DNA from: JAUVYV01 sp964585535
GTDB lineage: Bacteria; Planctomycetota; Phycisphaerae; Sedimentisphaerales; Anaerobacaceae
Reading direction: 5' to 3'
Assembly: GCA_964585535.1 (NCBI GenBank)
Contig: CAZPDW010000005.1
Coordinates: 1 to 30,951, forward strand
Length of the DNA: 30,951 bases
The notes under the pieces were generated by a model. The model ran no database searches. It saw only the letters and a program-made list of their open reading frames with translations, and was not told where the DNA came from. Position 1 is the stretch's first letter. Each line of letters begins with the position of its first letter. This document shows, one piece after another, positions 17,013-25,208 of the stretch. A program made the translations under genes and the position numbers.

Positions 17013-18333
17013 CGGAAAATATAATCCCCGCTGTTATATTCGAGACGGCGTGCACAAGGTCTGTGACGGCAAGGGCGGCATTGTGCTTTTGGTAACACTC
17101 GTCGTGCTCGTCGTGCTTGCGACGCTCGGCTATACGCTGAGCAGCCGGGTAGCCGCACAACGCCACCGCGATAACTTCATTATTGATTATCAAAAGGCGC
17201 AATACGCCTGCGACTCGGCCGTTAAATATGCCCTTGCAACCCTGCAGGATGTTAACATCCCGCCCGTGATTGCCCGTCCGAACGAGCCGGACTTTTCCGA
17301 TTTGTTCGCGCTCAGCGAGGAGGAATATCAACAGTTCCTGCAGCAGTGGAGCTACGAGGAAAATAATAACCGCCCAGCAATGTCAACCGAGACACCCGCC
17401 GGGACACGAGGTGAAATCAACAATGTCGATGACATCAACCGTTACGGCGGCGCAGCCGACCGGAATGGAACCAACGACATTAACTCTATAACAGTCCGCG
17501 GCCCATACGGGCCTGTGTGGCCCTGTGTTACCAAGCCGGTCGAGTTTGAGGTCGGCTCGGCAAAAATCCGCATCGAAATAGAAGATGAAAACGCCAAGTA
17601 CCCTATCGGCTGGGCGCTGCTCGACGACAGTGAGCTTTCCCGTGAGGCCCAGGCCGGCTTCGAGACCTTCTGTGAGTGGATGGGGCTGACTTTCGAGGAC
17701 ATCGACTCGCTTAAGGAACAACTCGTCCAGCTCGGCGAAATAAAACCATTCAAGGTCGAATTCAAACCCATAACCAAGAGAACGCCCGTAAAAACGAAAA
17801 CGTCCGGAGCAAACCGCCGCACTCAAAGCAGAAGAACAAGGCGGACACGCTACAGGACCAAGACCATAACCGTCGACCAGCAGCGGCTCAGCCAGACAAA
17901 GGACTTCGCCAAGCTCCTTCACAGCTCGCTGATTGACACCGAGCTGCTTGCCAGGCCGACGATTATCAGCGAGAGCAGAAAGGAATCGGCCCTCAAATAT
18001 GCGGCGATGTGGGGCTCGGCAAAGGTCAACGTAAACACCGCCCCCCGCCAGGTGCTGGAGGCAGCTTTCACGTTCGGCGGCGACGGCGAGCAAATCGCCA
18101 AAGAAATTATACAGACCAGAAGAATAAAACCCTTCGAGACCATAGAGGAATTAAAGAAAGAGCTTCTGCAATATTCGACGTCTATAGACAAATGTGAAAA
18201 ATTCATCACGACAACAAGCGATTTCTTTACTATCAAAGTAACCGCACAAAGCGGCGTTGCTGAGGCGTCCGCGGTCATAGCGGTAACCAAACAAGGCAAT
18301 AAAATTCAACAGATAGCTGTGCTGCCGGGTTAA
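17002..18333 (+). CDS. gspK: Type II secretion minor pseudopilin, GspK-like
   Basis: 443 residues from ATG 17002, inside the end of gspJ. The N-terminal helix follows KGG (IVLLVTLVVLVVLATLGY) and, as in other GspK proteins, lacks the Glu at +5. The large periplasmic region contains the two-part T2SSK domain. Near the C-terminus is the conserved helix-hairpin-helix-like segment VNVNTAPRQVLEAAF, followed by the pseudopilin fold (FFTIKVTAQSG). A basic Thr/Arg-rich insert lies at about 256-290. It probably caps the pseudopilus with GspI and GspJ. Confidence 0.88.
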   Translation: MNGSGKYNPRCYIRDGVHKVCDGKGGIVLLVTLVVLVVLATLGYTLSSRVAAQRHRDNFIIDYQKAQYACDSAVKYALATLQDVNIPPVIARPNEPDFSDLFALSEEEYQQFLQQWSYEENNNRPAMSTETPAGTRGEINNVDDINRYGGAADRNGTNDINSITVRGPYGPVWPCVTKPVEFEVGSAKIRIEIEDENAKYPIGWALLDDSELSREAQAGFETFCEWMGLTFEDIDSLKEQLVQLGEIKPFKVEFKPITKRTPVKTKTSGANRRTQSRRTRRTRYRTKTITVDQQRLSQTKDFAKLLHSSLIDTELLARPTIISESRKESALKYAAMWGSAKVNVNTAPRQVLEAAFTFGGDGEQIAKEIIQTRRIKPFETIEELKKELLQYSTSIDKCEKFITTTSDFFTIKVTAQSGVAEASAVIAVTKQGNKIQQIAVLPG

Positions 18334-18379
18334 AAAACCGTTACTCGTGACCCGAGCGACTATTTTCGAGGTCAGTCGA

Positions 18380-19858
18380 ATGCAAGGCCGGAATTTACTG
18401 GGAATATACATCACAGCAGACAACGCAACGGTTGTCTGTATGTCACCGCAGCCGGGCGCGGCGAACGTCCTGGGCTGTTTCAGCGTTTCCGTCGAATCGC
18501 CCGAGCAGATGAGTATGCAGGCGCTGGCGACTCTTATAAGCCGCCGATGCGCCGAGAAGGGCCTTGATTTCAGCGACGTTGCCGTAGCCCTGGATTGTGC
18601 AATGTATATGCAGCACAGCGTCCACAGCGAGTTCACCGACACAAAAAAAATAGGCCAGACCGTAAGATTTGATGTCGAGGAGGCCCTTGCCACCGACATA
18701 AGCGGCGTCGCAATCGCCTTCTCGCTGTATTCGACCGACCAGAACGGTTCGAAACTGACCGTCTTCACCGCGGAAAAGAACATCCTTGCCGAGCTTTTAG
18801 CCGCCTTGCAGAGCAATAATATCGACCCGGTGGTGGTCGAGCCGGACGCCAACTGCCTGGCGCGATTCATCTGCCAAAATATAACCTTGGACAGCCAAAA
18901 ACGACCGTTTTTCGGGCTGCTCTCGCACAAAAAGGGTTATTTTATCATCCCAAAAGCCCCGTCGTGGCAGAAGGTCTCACCTGTGCCGGCTGTTTACCTC
19001 AGGACGTTCCTGCTCGGGGCCGGTCACAACAACAGGACCGAGCTGCTTGCCCGTGAAATACCCATAACGAGCGTATTGAGCGAGACCGATGAGCCGGTCA
19101 ACTACGCCGCCGTCTTTGACGCCTGCGACCGGCTGGACGAGCAGCGGCTCGGCGAACGGCTCGGTATCGAAACCGAACGCCTGGCGCTTGTTCAATCGGC
19201 CCGGCTTACGGACGAACAGTTGGCCGATTGCCCCGACCCCGTCGATTTTGCAATCGCCTGCGGGGCGGCTCTGGCGCATTTCGAAAAGCCGAAAAGCACC
19301 AATTTTCGCTCCGACTTTATGCCGTACCAGGGCGGAAAAGTCCGGCTCGAAAGGTCGATGAAATTTCTCAGCGCCGCACTGGTTGTGCTGATGTTAGCCG
19401 CCGGGATACACGGCTCGATGCGGCTGATGCAGGTCAACAAGTACCGCAGCCAGTTGCGAGAAATGCTCAAAAAAGACTATTCAGCCGCGATGTTCGGTCG
19501 AAAACTCGCCGGCAGAACCAACCCGGTGGGCGAGCTTAAAAGGGCGAAGAGAAAGGTCGAAGAAATCAACAAAGGCATCCTGAGCGCTACCGGCGCCCAA
19601 TCGGTCTCGGCAAAGCTGACAGGCGTGCTCGAAGCGTTTAACAAATGCGCCGCCTCGACCGGCCTGAGCATTGGCTCGGTCAGCATAACCAGCAGGGCCA
19701 TTACTATCGCCGGAGATACGTCAAACATCAGGAACACTCTAAAAGTATTCGAGACCGTCCGAAAAACCGGTATGAACATAGTTCAGCAGCGTATGAGCGC
19801 CAAGGGCGGACGCCATACGTTCCAGATAACGGTAGAGCCAAAAAGACAAACAAAGTGA
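18380..19858 (+). CDS. gspL: Type II secretion GspL-like protein (actin-like cytoplasmic domain)
   Basis: 492 residues. The cytoplasmic N-terminal region (about 1-320) has the actin/PilM-like pattern with GIYITADNATVV, a YMQHSV strand and PDANCLARF. One membrane helix follows at about 328-350, then a periplasmic ferredoxin-like domain (about 400-490). GspL links the GspE ATPase to the inner-membrane platform. The frame also has a GTG at 18347, but ATG 18380 has a GAGG sequence 8 bp upstream and begins at the first strand. Order after gspK supports the identity. Confidence 0.82.
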   Translation: MQGRNLLGIYITADNATVVCMSPQPGAANVLGCFSVSVESPEQMSMQALATLISRRCAEKGLDFSDVAVALDCAMYMQHSVHSEFTDTKKIGQTVRFDVEEALATDISGVAIAFSLYSTDQNGSKLTVFTAEKNILAELLAALQSNNIDPVVVEPDANCLARFICQNITLDSQKRPFFGLLSHKKGYFIIPKAPSWQKVSPVPAVYLRTFLLGAGHNNRTELLAREIPITSVLSETDEPVNYAAVFDACDRLDEQRLGERLGIETERLALVQSARLTDEQLADCPDPVDFAIACGAALAHFEKPKSTNFRSDFMPYQGGKVRLERSMKFLSAALVVLMLAAGIHGSMRLMQVNKYRSQLREMLKKDYSAAMFGRKLAGRTNPVGELKRAKRKVEEINKGILSATGAQSVSAKLTGVLEAFNKCAASTGLSIGSVSITSRAITIAGDTSNIRNTLKVFETVRKTGMNIVQQRMSAKGGRHTFQITVEPKRQTK

Positions 19859-19891
19859 GAGTTTTTAGTTTTTAATTATGAGTTTTGAGTT

Positions 19892-20392
19892 ATGACCGAC
19901 GTCTTAAAAAATCCTCGTCTTTACTACATTGCGGCACTGGCCGCCGCTGTTGGCTGGACGGCGGCAATATGGGGACTGCAGCTTCCGAACGCCGAAAAAA
20001 AATTGAACGCCGAAATTGCCGAGTACAAACAGGCCGGAAAGCTAATCACCGAAATCCTTTTCCTCGATTCGTCCCGGCTGAACTACGCCGAGACCAAAAC
20101 CGCCTTAGCCGACTTCGACTACGCCTCCGCCGTACAAATGGCCGCCTCCTCGTGTGGTATATCGGCGGCCAAATACAAGCTCTCCTCGGGCACAATCACA
20201 ACCTCATCCGGCGAGAAAAGCCAGAGCGCAAACGTCTCCTTAGACAAAATTGACATAAAGACCTTTGCCAGATTCCTCTCACGGCTTCAGCTTCGATGGG
20301 CAAACCTTCAGTGTACCAAGGTAACCCTCAAAAAGAAAAAAGACCTGCCCGATACCTGGGATGTGGACCTGCGGTTCAACTATTACTATTGA
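19892..20392 (+). CDS. gspM: Type II secretion GspM-like protein
   Basis: 166 residues. A short cytoplasmic N-terminus, one membrane helix (about 10-30), a helical linker with a Lys/Glu heptad character, and a C-terminal beta-alpha-beta region (about 75-166) match the size and topology of GspM, the GspL partner. Primary sequence similarity is weak; the call rests on topology and on being the last gene of the operon. It follows gspL after a 33-bp AT-rich spacer (19859-19891) that lacks a clear Shine-Dalgarno sequence. It ends 30 bp from a convergent gene. Confidence 0.7.
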   Translation: MTDVLKNPRLYYIAALAAAVGWTAAIWGLQLPNAEKKLNAEIAEYKQAGKLITEILFLDSSRLNYAETKTALADFDYASAVQMAASSCGISAAKYKLSSGTITTSSGEKSQSANVSLDKIDIKTFARFLSRLQLRWANLQCTKVTLKKKKDLPDTWDVDLRFNYYY

Positions 20393-20422
20393 GCCGACAC
20401 TCAATCGCGGCCGTGGGAAAAA

Positions 20423-22021
20423 CTATCGATACTTTAGCGCCACTAACGTCCGCGGCCCTATCTTTGCAAAATCAATTTTGTCGCCCGTCTGTGAAAATTC
20501 CAGCAGCCCGTCGCCCGGCAGCACCAGCGCCTTTCGGGCCTTGCCCCAGCCCGAAAACCGAAGCGCCGCAGTCACCGGCTCGTCGTTGAAATTCTCTATC
20601 ACCACCAAATCGCCGCCAAACAGATACAGCGCAACCTTATTCGGCGCGTCAAACTCAACGCCGAAAGGCGCAAGCATCGTGTCCCTTATTGGCTTGAGCT
20701 GTTCGCGGGTGAGCTTGTGCAGGTTATACGGCTCGCCGTTAACTTTGAGAATGTGCAGGCTCTCTCTGCCAAAATCAAAACCGTTGAGCCGCTTAGCCAG
20801 GCCGTCGGTAATCAGTACCGGTTTTTTGCCGGCTAACATCGTGCTTATCTTATCGCGTATGTCGGGGTCCCGCAGGGCCTGCACGGGCAAAAAGGCCGCC
20901 TTCACATCTGTACGAACCTTTGCAGTCGGCACCAAAGGCAGACCCATCATCCCCACAAAATCGTAGATATATTGCTCGGCGTAATGCTCGCTGTTGGGCG
21001 GCTTGGGGGCGGCAATACCTCTGATTGGTTTCCCATCCACCAGCTTAAAAAGCATCAAAAGGCCGGGCAGCTCTCCTCGCAGCGCCTCGACGTCGGCAGG
21101 GCCGTTCTCTTCGAGCAGCGAGCCGTAGCTGAACAGCACCATCTCTTTTGCCCCGCCAAGGACAGTCTGTCTTGCCTGCTCAAGGTATGTTTTTGGCGAG
21201 GTATCGTAGCGGTCGAACCAGCCGCCGCCGCACTTGCCGGCGCCTATCTCGCCCAGCCAGCGCATTATGTAGTAGGCCTCGTACTGATTCTTTTTGCCGA
21301 ATCGCTCGCTGTCGGGGTCGCGTGTCTCCGTCCCCACCCAGATGCGGTCGAAAATAGCACTTTCACGCACGACCTCATAGCCGCGTTTGTGGAATCGGTC
21401 GTACCACTGCGGGTATTTGATGATGATTTTGACGTTGGGATTGACCGCCTTGGCCGGGCCTAAAATCCGCTCTTTGCTTATCTCGACCATCAGGTCACAG
21501 CGGTAATCGGCCCAGCTTAACGAATCCGCGTGAAATCGCCTGTACTTGTCGCTGCTGCGCCCCGCCTTGCACTCGCTGCACTCACAGTCGGTATAATAGA
21601 AATCGTCAATCATAATCTCATCGAAAATCGAAGCGGTAAACTCGGAAATCTTCTGAAGCTGTTCTTGAGTCCCTTCGTTTGTGTAGCAGCTCAAATAGCC
21701 CTTGCCCGTTGAGCGCTTGCCGATTCGCGTGGTGGTAACGCCGCCCGAGACCTCTAAGCCGGCCCTGCTGAACCGCTCCTTCGCTCGCTCTAAGGTCTTT
21801 CGGTCAACCCAGTACCCGCCGCGGAAAGACTCTACATAGACCTTACCGACACCGAGCTTGCTGCACCACTCGATGGCCCTGTCGATGCCCTCATCGCTCG
21901 ACAGATGCCGCAGCACATCCGGCGCCGTAACCAGCGTCGAAAGCCGCAGCTGTTCCCCGCCGGATGCCGGTTCTAACGCTGCTGTAACCAAAAATAAACA
22001 AAAAATGCTCTTGACCATCAT
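20423..22021 (-). CDS. Secreted TIM-barrel protein resembling glycoside hydrolases, function unknown
   Basis: 532 residues with a signal peptide (about 1-22, cleavage near SGG). The body looks like an (alpha/beta)8 barrel of the kind found in uncharacterised glycoside hydrolase-like proteins of Planctomycetes: EIMIDDFYYTD at 135-145 with paired Asp139/Asp140, a Cys cluster C146/C148/C151, VKIIIKYPQW, and IFDRIWVGTETRD. The C-terminal part (about 400-532) has the beta-rich look of a GH accessory domain, with an ALVLPGDGLLEF segment. I cannot assign a substrate. It is convergent with gspM and divergent from deoC. Two ATGs (22021, 22018) are possible starts. Confidence 0.75.
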   Translation of the reverse strand: MMVKSIFCLFLVTAALEPASGGEQLRLSTLVTAPDVLRHLSSDEGIDRAIEWCSKLGVGKVYVESFRGGYWVDRKTLERAKERFSRAGLEVSGGVTTTRIGKRSTGKGYLSCYTNEGTQEQLQKISEFTASIFDEIMIDDFYYTDCECSECKAGRSSDKYRRFHADSLSWADYRCDLMVEISKERILGPAKAVNPNVKIIIKYPQWYDRFHKRGYEVVRESAIFDRIWVGTETRDPDSERFGKKNQYEAYYIMRWLGEIGAGKCGGGWFDRYDTSPKTYLEQARQTVLGGAKEMVLFSYGSLLEENGPADVEALRGELPGLLMLFKLVDGKPIRGIAAPKPPNSEHYAEQYIYDFVGMMGLPLVPTAKVRTDVKAAFLPVQALRDPDIRDKISTMLAGKKPVLITDGLAKRLNGFDFGRESLHILKVNGEPYNLHKLTREQLKPIRDTMLAPFGVEFDAPNKVALYLFGGDLVVIENFNDEPVTAALRFSGWGKARKALVLPGDGLLEFSQTGDKIDFAKIGPRTLVALKYR

Positions 22022-22115
22022 CGAATATCCAAATGTTCAAAGCACAATCAGTCCCGGTTATTTTATACGCAGATGCCGAAATTGAAAACACCAAATCGCT
22101 TTCTGCTAAAATTAC

Positions 22116-22143
22116 TTGCCGAAAGAGTTGCAATGGTTAAAAT
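22116..22143 (+). promoter_or_regulatory. Possible promoter of deoC and the sugar cluster
   Basis: TTGCCG (22116-22121) and TAAAAT (22138-22143), 16 bp apart, about 57 bp upstream of the deoC start. The match is moderate. The rest of the 178-bp divergent spacer is AT-rich, and a TATAAA on the opposite strand could serve the secreted barrel gene. Confidence 0.35.
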
Positions 22144-22199
22144 AACCATCTGTTCGAGTCAACGGAAACAGAAGAAAACCAGTTCCTGGAGGAACCGCA

Positions 22200-22886
22200 A
22201 TGGATTATACCTGTAACGATATTGCCAAGATGATTGACCACTCGCTTCTCAAACCCCAGCTTACCGACGACGAAATCATCGCCGGCTGCGAAGTTGCAAA
22301 AAAGTACAATACGGCTACCGTGTGCTGTCCGCCGGCGGCGCTGGCTATGGTCGTCAAACAGCTCGCCGGCACCGATATCAAACCCACAACCGTCATCGGC
22401 TTTCCGCACGGCTACAACAAGACCGAGACAAAACTCTTCGAGGCCGAGCAGGCGCTGTTAGACGGCGCTAAGGAGCTGGATATGGTTATCAACATCAGTA
22501 AGCTAAAAAGCGGCGATTTCGATTACGTCGGAAACGAGGTCAGGGCGGTGGTTGCTCTTGCTCACAAAAACAATTGCCTCGTCAAGGTAATCCTCGAAAA
22601 CTACTACCTTACCGACGAGCAGAAGGAAAAGGCCTGCCGGCTCTGCGAAAATGCCGGCGCCGACTTCGTCAAGACATCGACCGGCTTTGCCGGCGGCGGC
22701 GCAACCATCGAGGATTTGAAGCTCATGCGAAAGACCGTCTCCGACAAAGTCCAGGTCAAGGCCGCCGGCGGCGTCCGAACCCTCGATAAGGCGCTCGAGG
22801 TACGCGAAATCGGCTGCACCCGATTCGGAGCTACCGCAACCGAGGCGATTATGGAAGAATGTTACAAACGAAAAACCAAAAAATAA
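22200..22886 (+). CDS. deoC: Deoxyribose-phosphate aldolase
   Basis: 228 residues, class I aldolase of the DeoC family; it normally cleaves 2-deoxyribose 5-phosphate to glyceraldehyde 3-phosphate and acetaldehyde. The Schiff-base lysine is K158 in FVKTSTGF, the proton-relay lysine K187 in VQVKAAGGVRT, and the Asp is D94 in ELDMVINI. The start has a strong GGAGGA sequence. It is first in a plus-strand cluster with a flavoenzyme, an oxidoreductase and an isomerase. No pyrimidine-nucleoside salvage genes (deoA, cdd) are visible beside it, so the physiological substrate may differ. Confidence 0.95.
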   Translation: MDYTCNDIAKMIDHSLLKPQLTDDEIIAGCEVAKKYNTATVCCPPAALAMVVKQLAGTDIKPTTVIGFPHGYNKTETKLFEAEQALLDGAKELDMVINISKLKSGDFDYVGNEVRAVVALAHKNNCLVKVILENYYLTDEQKEKACRLCENAGADFVKTSTGFAGGGATIEDLKLMRKTVSDKVQVKAAGGVRTLDKALEVREIGCTRFGATATEAIMEECYKRKTKK

Positions 22887-22912
22887 CTGACCCGGATAAC
22901 CCCTTTTTTGAC

Positions 22913-22995
22913 GGGATTACAGGATAATACAGTCTCTTGGGGACACCATAGGCGGATAAATAAAAAACTTTTTTGTCAATCCTGTTATCCTGTCT
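22913..22995. repeat. Inverted intergenic repeat with ACAGGAT units
   Basis: The left arm GGGATTACAGGATAATACAG (22913-22932) and right arm TCAATCCTGTTATCCTGTCT (22976-22995) face each other and share the words ACAGGAT and GGATTA/GGATAA. A poly-A/T flank follows. It lies between deoC and the flavoenzyme gene. Confidence 0.55.
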
Positions 22996-23056
22996 AAAAA
23001 ATATTAGGATAGACACTAATTCGCCGCACCCGCTCTTAGCATACGAGGAGAAAAAT

Positions 23057-25174
23057 ATGGCCGGCAATCGTTACCCGCTTATGTTCAGCCCCATCCGAAT
23101 CGGCAACTTCACCGTCCCCAACCGAATCGCAATGGTTCCGACCGACATCAGCTCGGCCAACGCCGACGGCTCGGTTAATCAAAGGGTCATCACATACCAC
23201 GAGCAAGTCGCAAAAGGCGGCTGTGGCTTTATTATCATCGGCGCTACCGCCCCCGACAAGGCCACCGGCAGACCTACCGTTACCTGCCTTGCCGCCGACG
23301 CTGACCCGCTCATACCGGGTCTCGCAAACCTTGCAGAGGCAATCCACCGACACGGCGCCAAATGCGCCGTCCAGATTCAGCACCCGGGAAGACAGGCCGC
23401 CTGGCCCCGAAAAGGCCTGATGAGCGCTTCCGACAGCGTCGTTGACCTGCCCGGCTCGGCAGGACACGAGGTCGTCTATGCCGAGCAGGTCGCAGCGGGT
23501 AAATCGATACGCGAGATGACTATCGAGGAAATTTATGATTTGGTCGAAAAATTCGCCGAGGCCGCCTGGCGCATCCAGCAGGCCGGCTTCGATTCGGTCG
23601 AGCTGCACGCCGCCCACGGCTACCTGATAGCTCAGTTTATGAGCCCATACGTCAACAAAAGACACGACCGCTTCGGCGGAAACTTCATCAACCGAATGCG
23701 TTTCCCGCTCGAAATCATCAGCAGAATAAAGACAAAGTGCGGACGGGATTTCCCGGTGGGCATCCGATATTCCGGCGATGAGTTCATCGAAGGCGGCAGG
23801 GAACTGGCGGAAAGCGTAAACGTCGCAAAGCTGATGGAACAGCACGGCTGCGCTTACCTCGACATCACCGCCGGCATCTTCGAGGCGCCCGCACCTGTTA
23901 TGGACCCGATGTATTATCCGCAGGGCTGGAACACCTATTCCGCCGACGAAGTCAAAAAAAATGTCAATATCCCCGTCATCACCAGCCACAGCTTGAGAGA
24001 CCCGGCCGTCTGCGAAAAAATCCTCGCTCAGGGAAAAGCGGATATGGTGGGATTCTCCCGGCAGATGATTGCCGACCCGTACTGGGCCAACAAAGCCAGG
24101 GCAGGAAAAACCGACCAAATCAGAAAGTGCATCTCCTGCCTGGTCGGCTGCTGGCAGGAATCGCTGATGATAAAAAGAGACCTGCGATGCGCCATCAACC
24201 CTGCAGTCGGCGACGAACGTTTCCTGAATCTAACTCCCGCCAAAAAGGCCTGCAACATCGCTGTCGTAGGCGGAGGCCCTGCGGGTATGGAGGCCGCCCG
24301 AATCGCCACGCTCCGGGGCCATAACGTCACAATCTTCGAGAAAACAGGCGAATTAGGCGGCGCAATTCTCTATTGCTGCACCGTCTCCTGCAAAAACAAA
24401 ATGCGCTGGTACGCCGACTGGATTCGACGACAGGTCAAAAAACTCGGTATCAAAGTCAAATACCATACCGAGCCGAAGATGAACGATTTGAAAAAATTCG
24501 ACGTCGTAGCCCTGGCGACCGGCGGCACGGTCGTACGACCCGACATACCCGGAATCGACCTGCCACGAGTCGTCAGCTTCGAGGACGTCCTGCGGTGCGA
24601 AAACAAAAACTGCACCTTCTACCCGAAAGACAAAGCTAAGCCCGTCAAGTGCGGCGGTACCGTGCTCATCTGGGGCGACCACTTCGGAGCGGCGGATACG
24701 GCCGAAAAACTCGGCATCGACGGCAAAAAGGTTTATATAGTCACCGAGAACACTCAGTTCGCAAGCTGGATGGAGCCGTGCCACTACGATGTTATGGTAA
24801 AGAGATTCGCAGGCGGCAACGGCGAAGGTCTCAAAGGCAAAACATACAAACATCCCGTTACCGTCATCGCCAACTCTACGGTCTTGGAAATCAAAAGAGA
24901 CGGCCGGGTGACGCTGATGAACAACGAATTTAAAAAAAGTACGGTCAAGGCCGATAACGTCATCCTGGCAAAGGTCGAGTCGGACAACAGCTTCTATGAC
25001 AAACTCCTCGCCGCAGGACTCACAGTCGAGAAAATCGGCGACCTGAAACAGGTCCGCAACCTCAGGGCCGCCGTCACCGACGGCGCCAACATCGGCCTGA
25101 CACTCGACGAAAAACCCATGCTTAATGCAAATAACACCGTGATTTGCAATTTGCCCACGGGCGTCGATATTTAA
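23057..25174 (+). CDS. NADH:flavin oxidoreductase (Old Yellow Enzyme / 2,4-dienoyl-CoA reductase type)
   Basis: 705 residues. The N-terminal FMN-binding TIM barrel (about 1-345) has VPNRIAMVPT, HPGRQA, and HAAHGYLIAQFMSP. A 4Fe-4S cluster site follows: C358, C361, C365 and C378. Next is an FAD/NAD-binding region beginning AVVGGGPAGMEAAR near 400, with a second nucleotide fold near 530. This is the architecture of FadH, trimethylamine dehydrogenase and enoate reductases of anaerobes. The substrate cannot be read from sequence. The frame extends upstream to 22973, but ATG 23057 has GAGGAG. It probably shares a transcript with the two genes after it. Confidence 0.92.
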   Translation: MAGNRYPLMFSPIRIGNFTVPNRIAMVPTDISSANADGSVNQRVITYHEQVAKGGCGFIIIGATAPDKATGRPTVTCLAADADPLIPGLANLAEAIHRHGAKCAVQIQHPGRQAAWPRKGLMSASDSVVDLPGSAGHEVVYAEQVAAGKSIREMTIEEIYDLVEKFAEAAWRIQQAGFDSVELHAAHGYLIAQFMSPYVNKRHDRFGGNFINRMRFPLEIISRIKTKCGRDFPVGIRYSGDEFIEGGRELAESVNVAKLMEQHGCAYLDITAGIFEAPAPVMDPMYYPQGWNTYSADEVKKNVNIPVITSHSLRDPAVCEKILAQGKADMVGFSRQMIADPYWANKARAGKTDQIRKCISCLVGCWQESLMIKRDLRCAINPAVGDERFLNLTPAKKACNIAVVGGGPAGMEAARIATLRGHNVTIFEKTGELGGAILYCCTVSCKNKMRWYADWIRRQVKKLGIKVKYHTEPKMNDLKKFDVVALATGGTVVRPDIPGIDLPRVVSFEDVLRCENKNCTFYPKDKAKPVKCGGTVLIWGDHFGAADTAEKLGIDGKKVYIVTENTQFASWMEPCHYDVMVKRFAGGNGEGLKGKTYKHPVTVIANSTVLEIKRDGRVTLMNNEFKKSTVKADNVILAKVESDNSFYDKLLAAGLTVEKIGDLKQVRNLRAAVTDGANIGLTLDEKPMLNANNTVICNLPTGVDI

Positions 25175-25208
25175 TAAATAAACCTATTCGATTTTAAGGG
25201 TACAACCA

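Noticed and set aside
17383..18093. Minus-strand open frame inside gspK
   Set aside because: Antisense shadow of a gene with clear GspK motifs; no Shine-Dalgarno sequence or domain.
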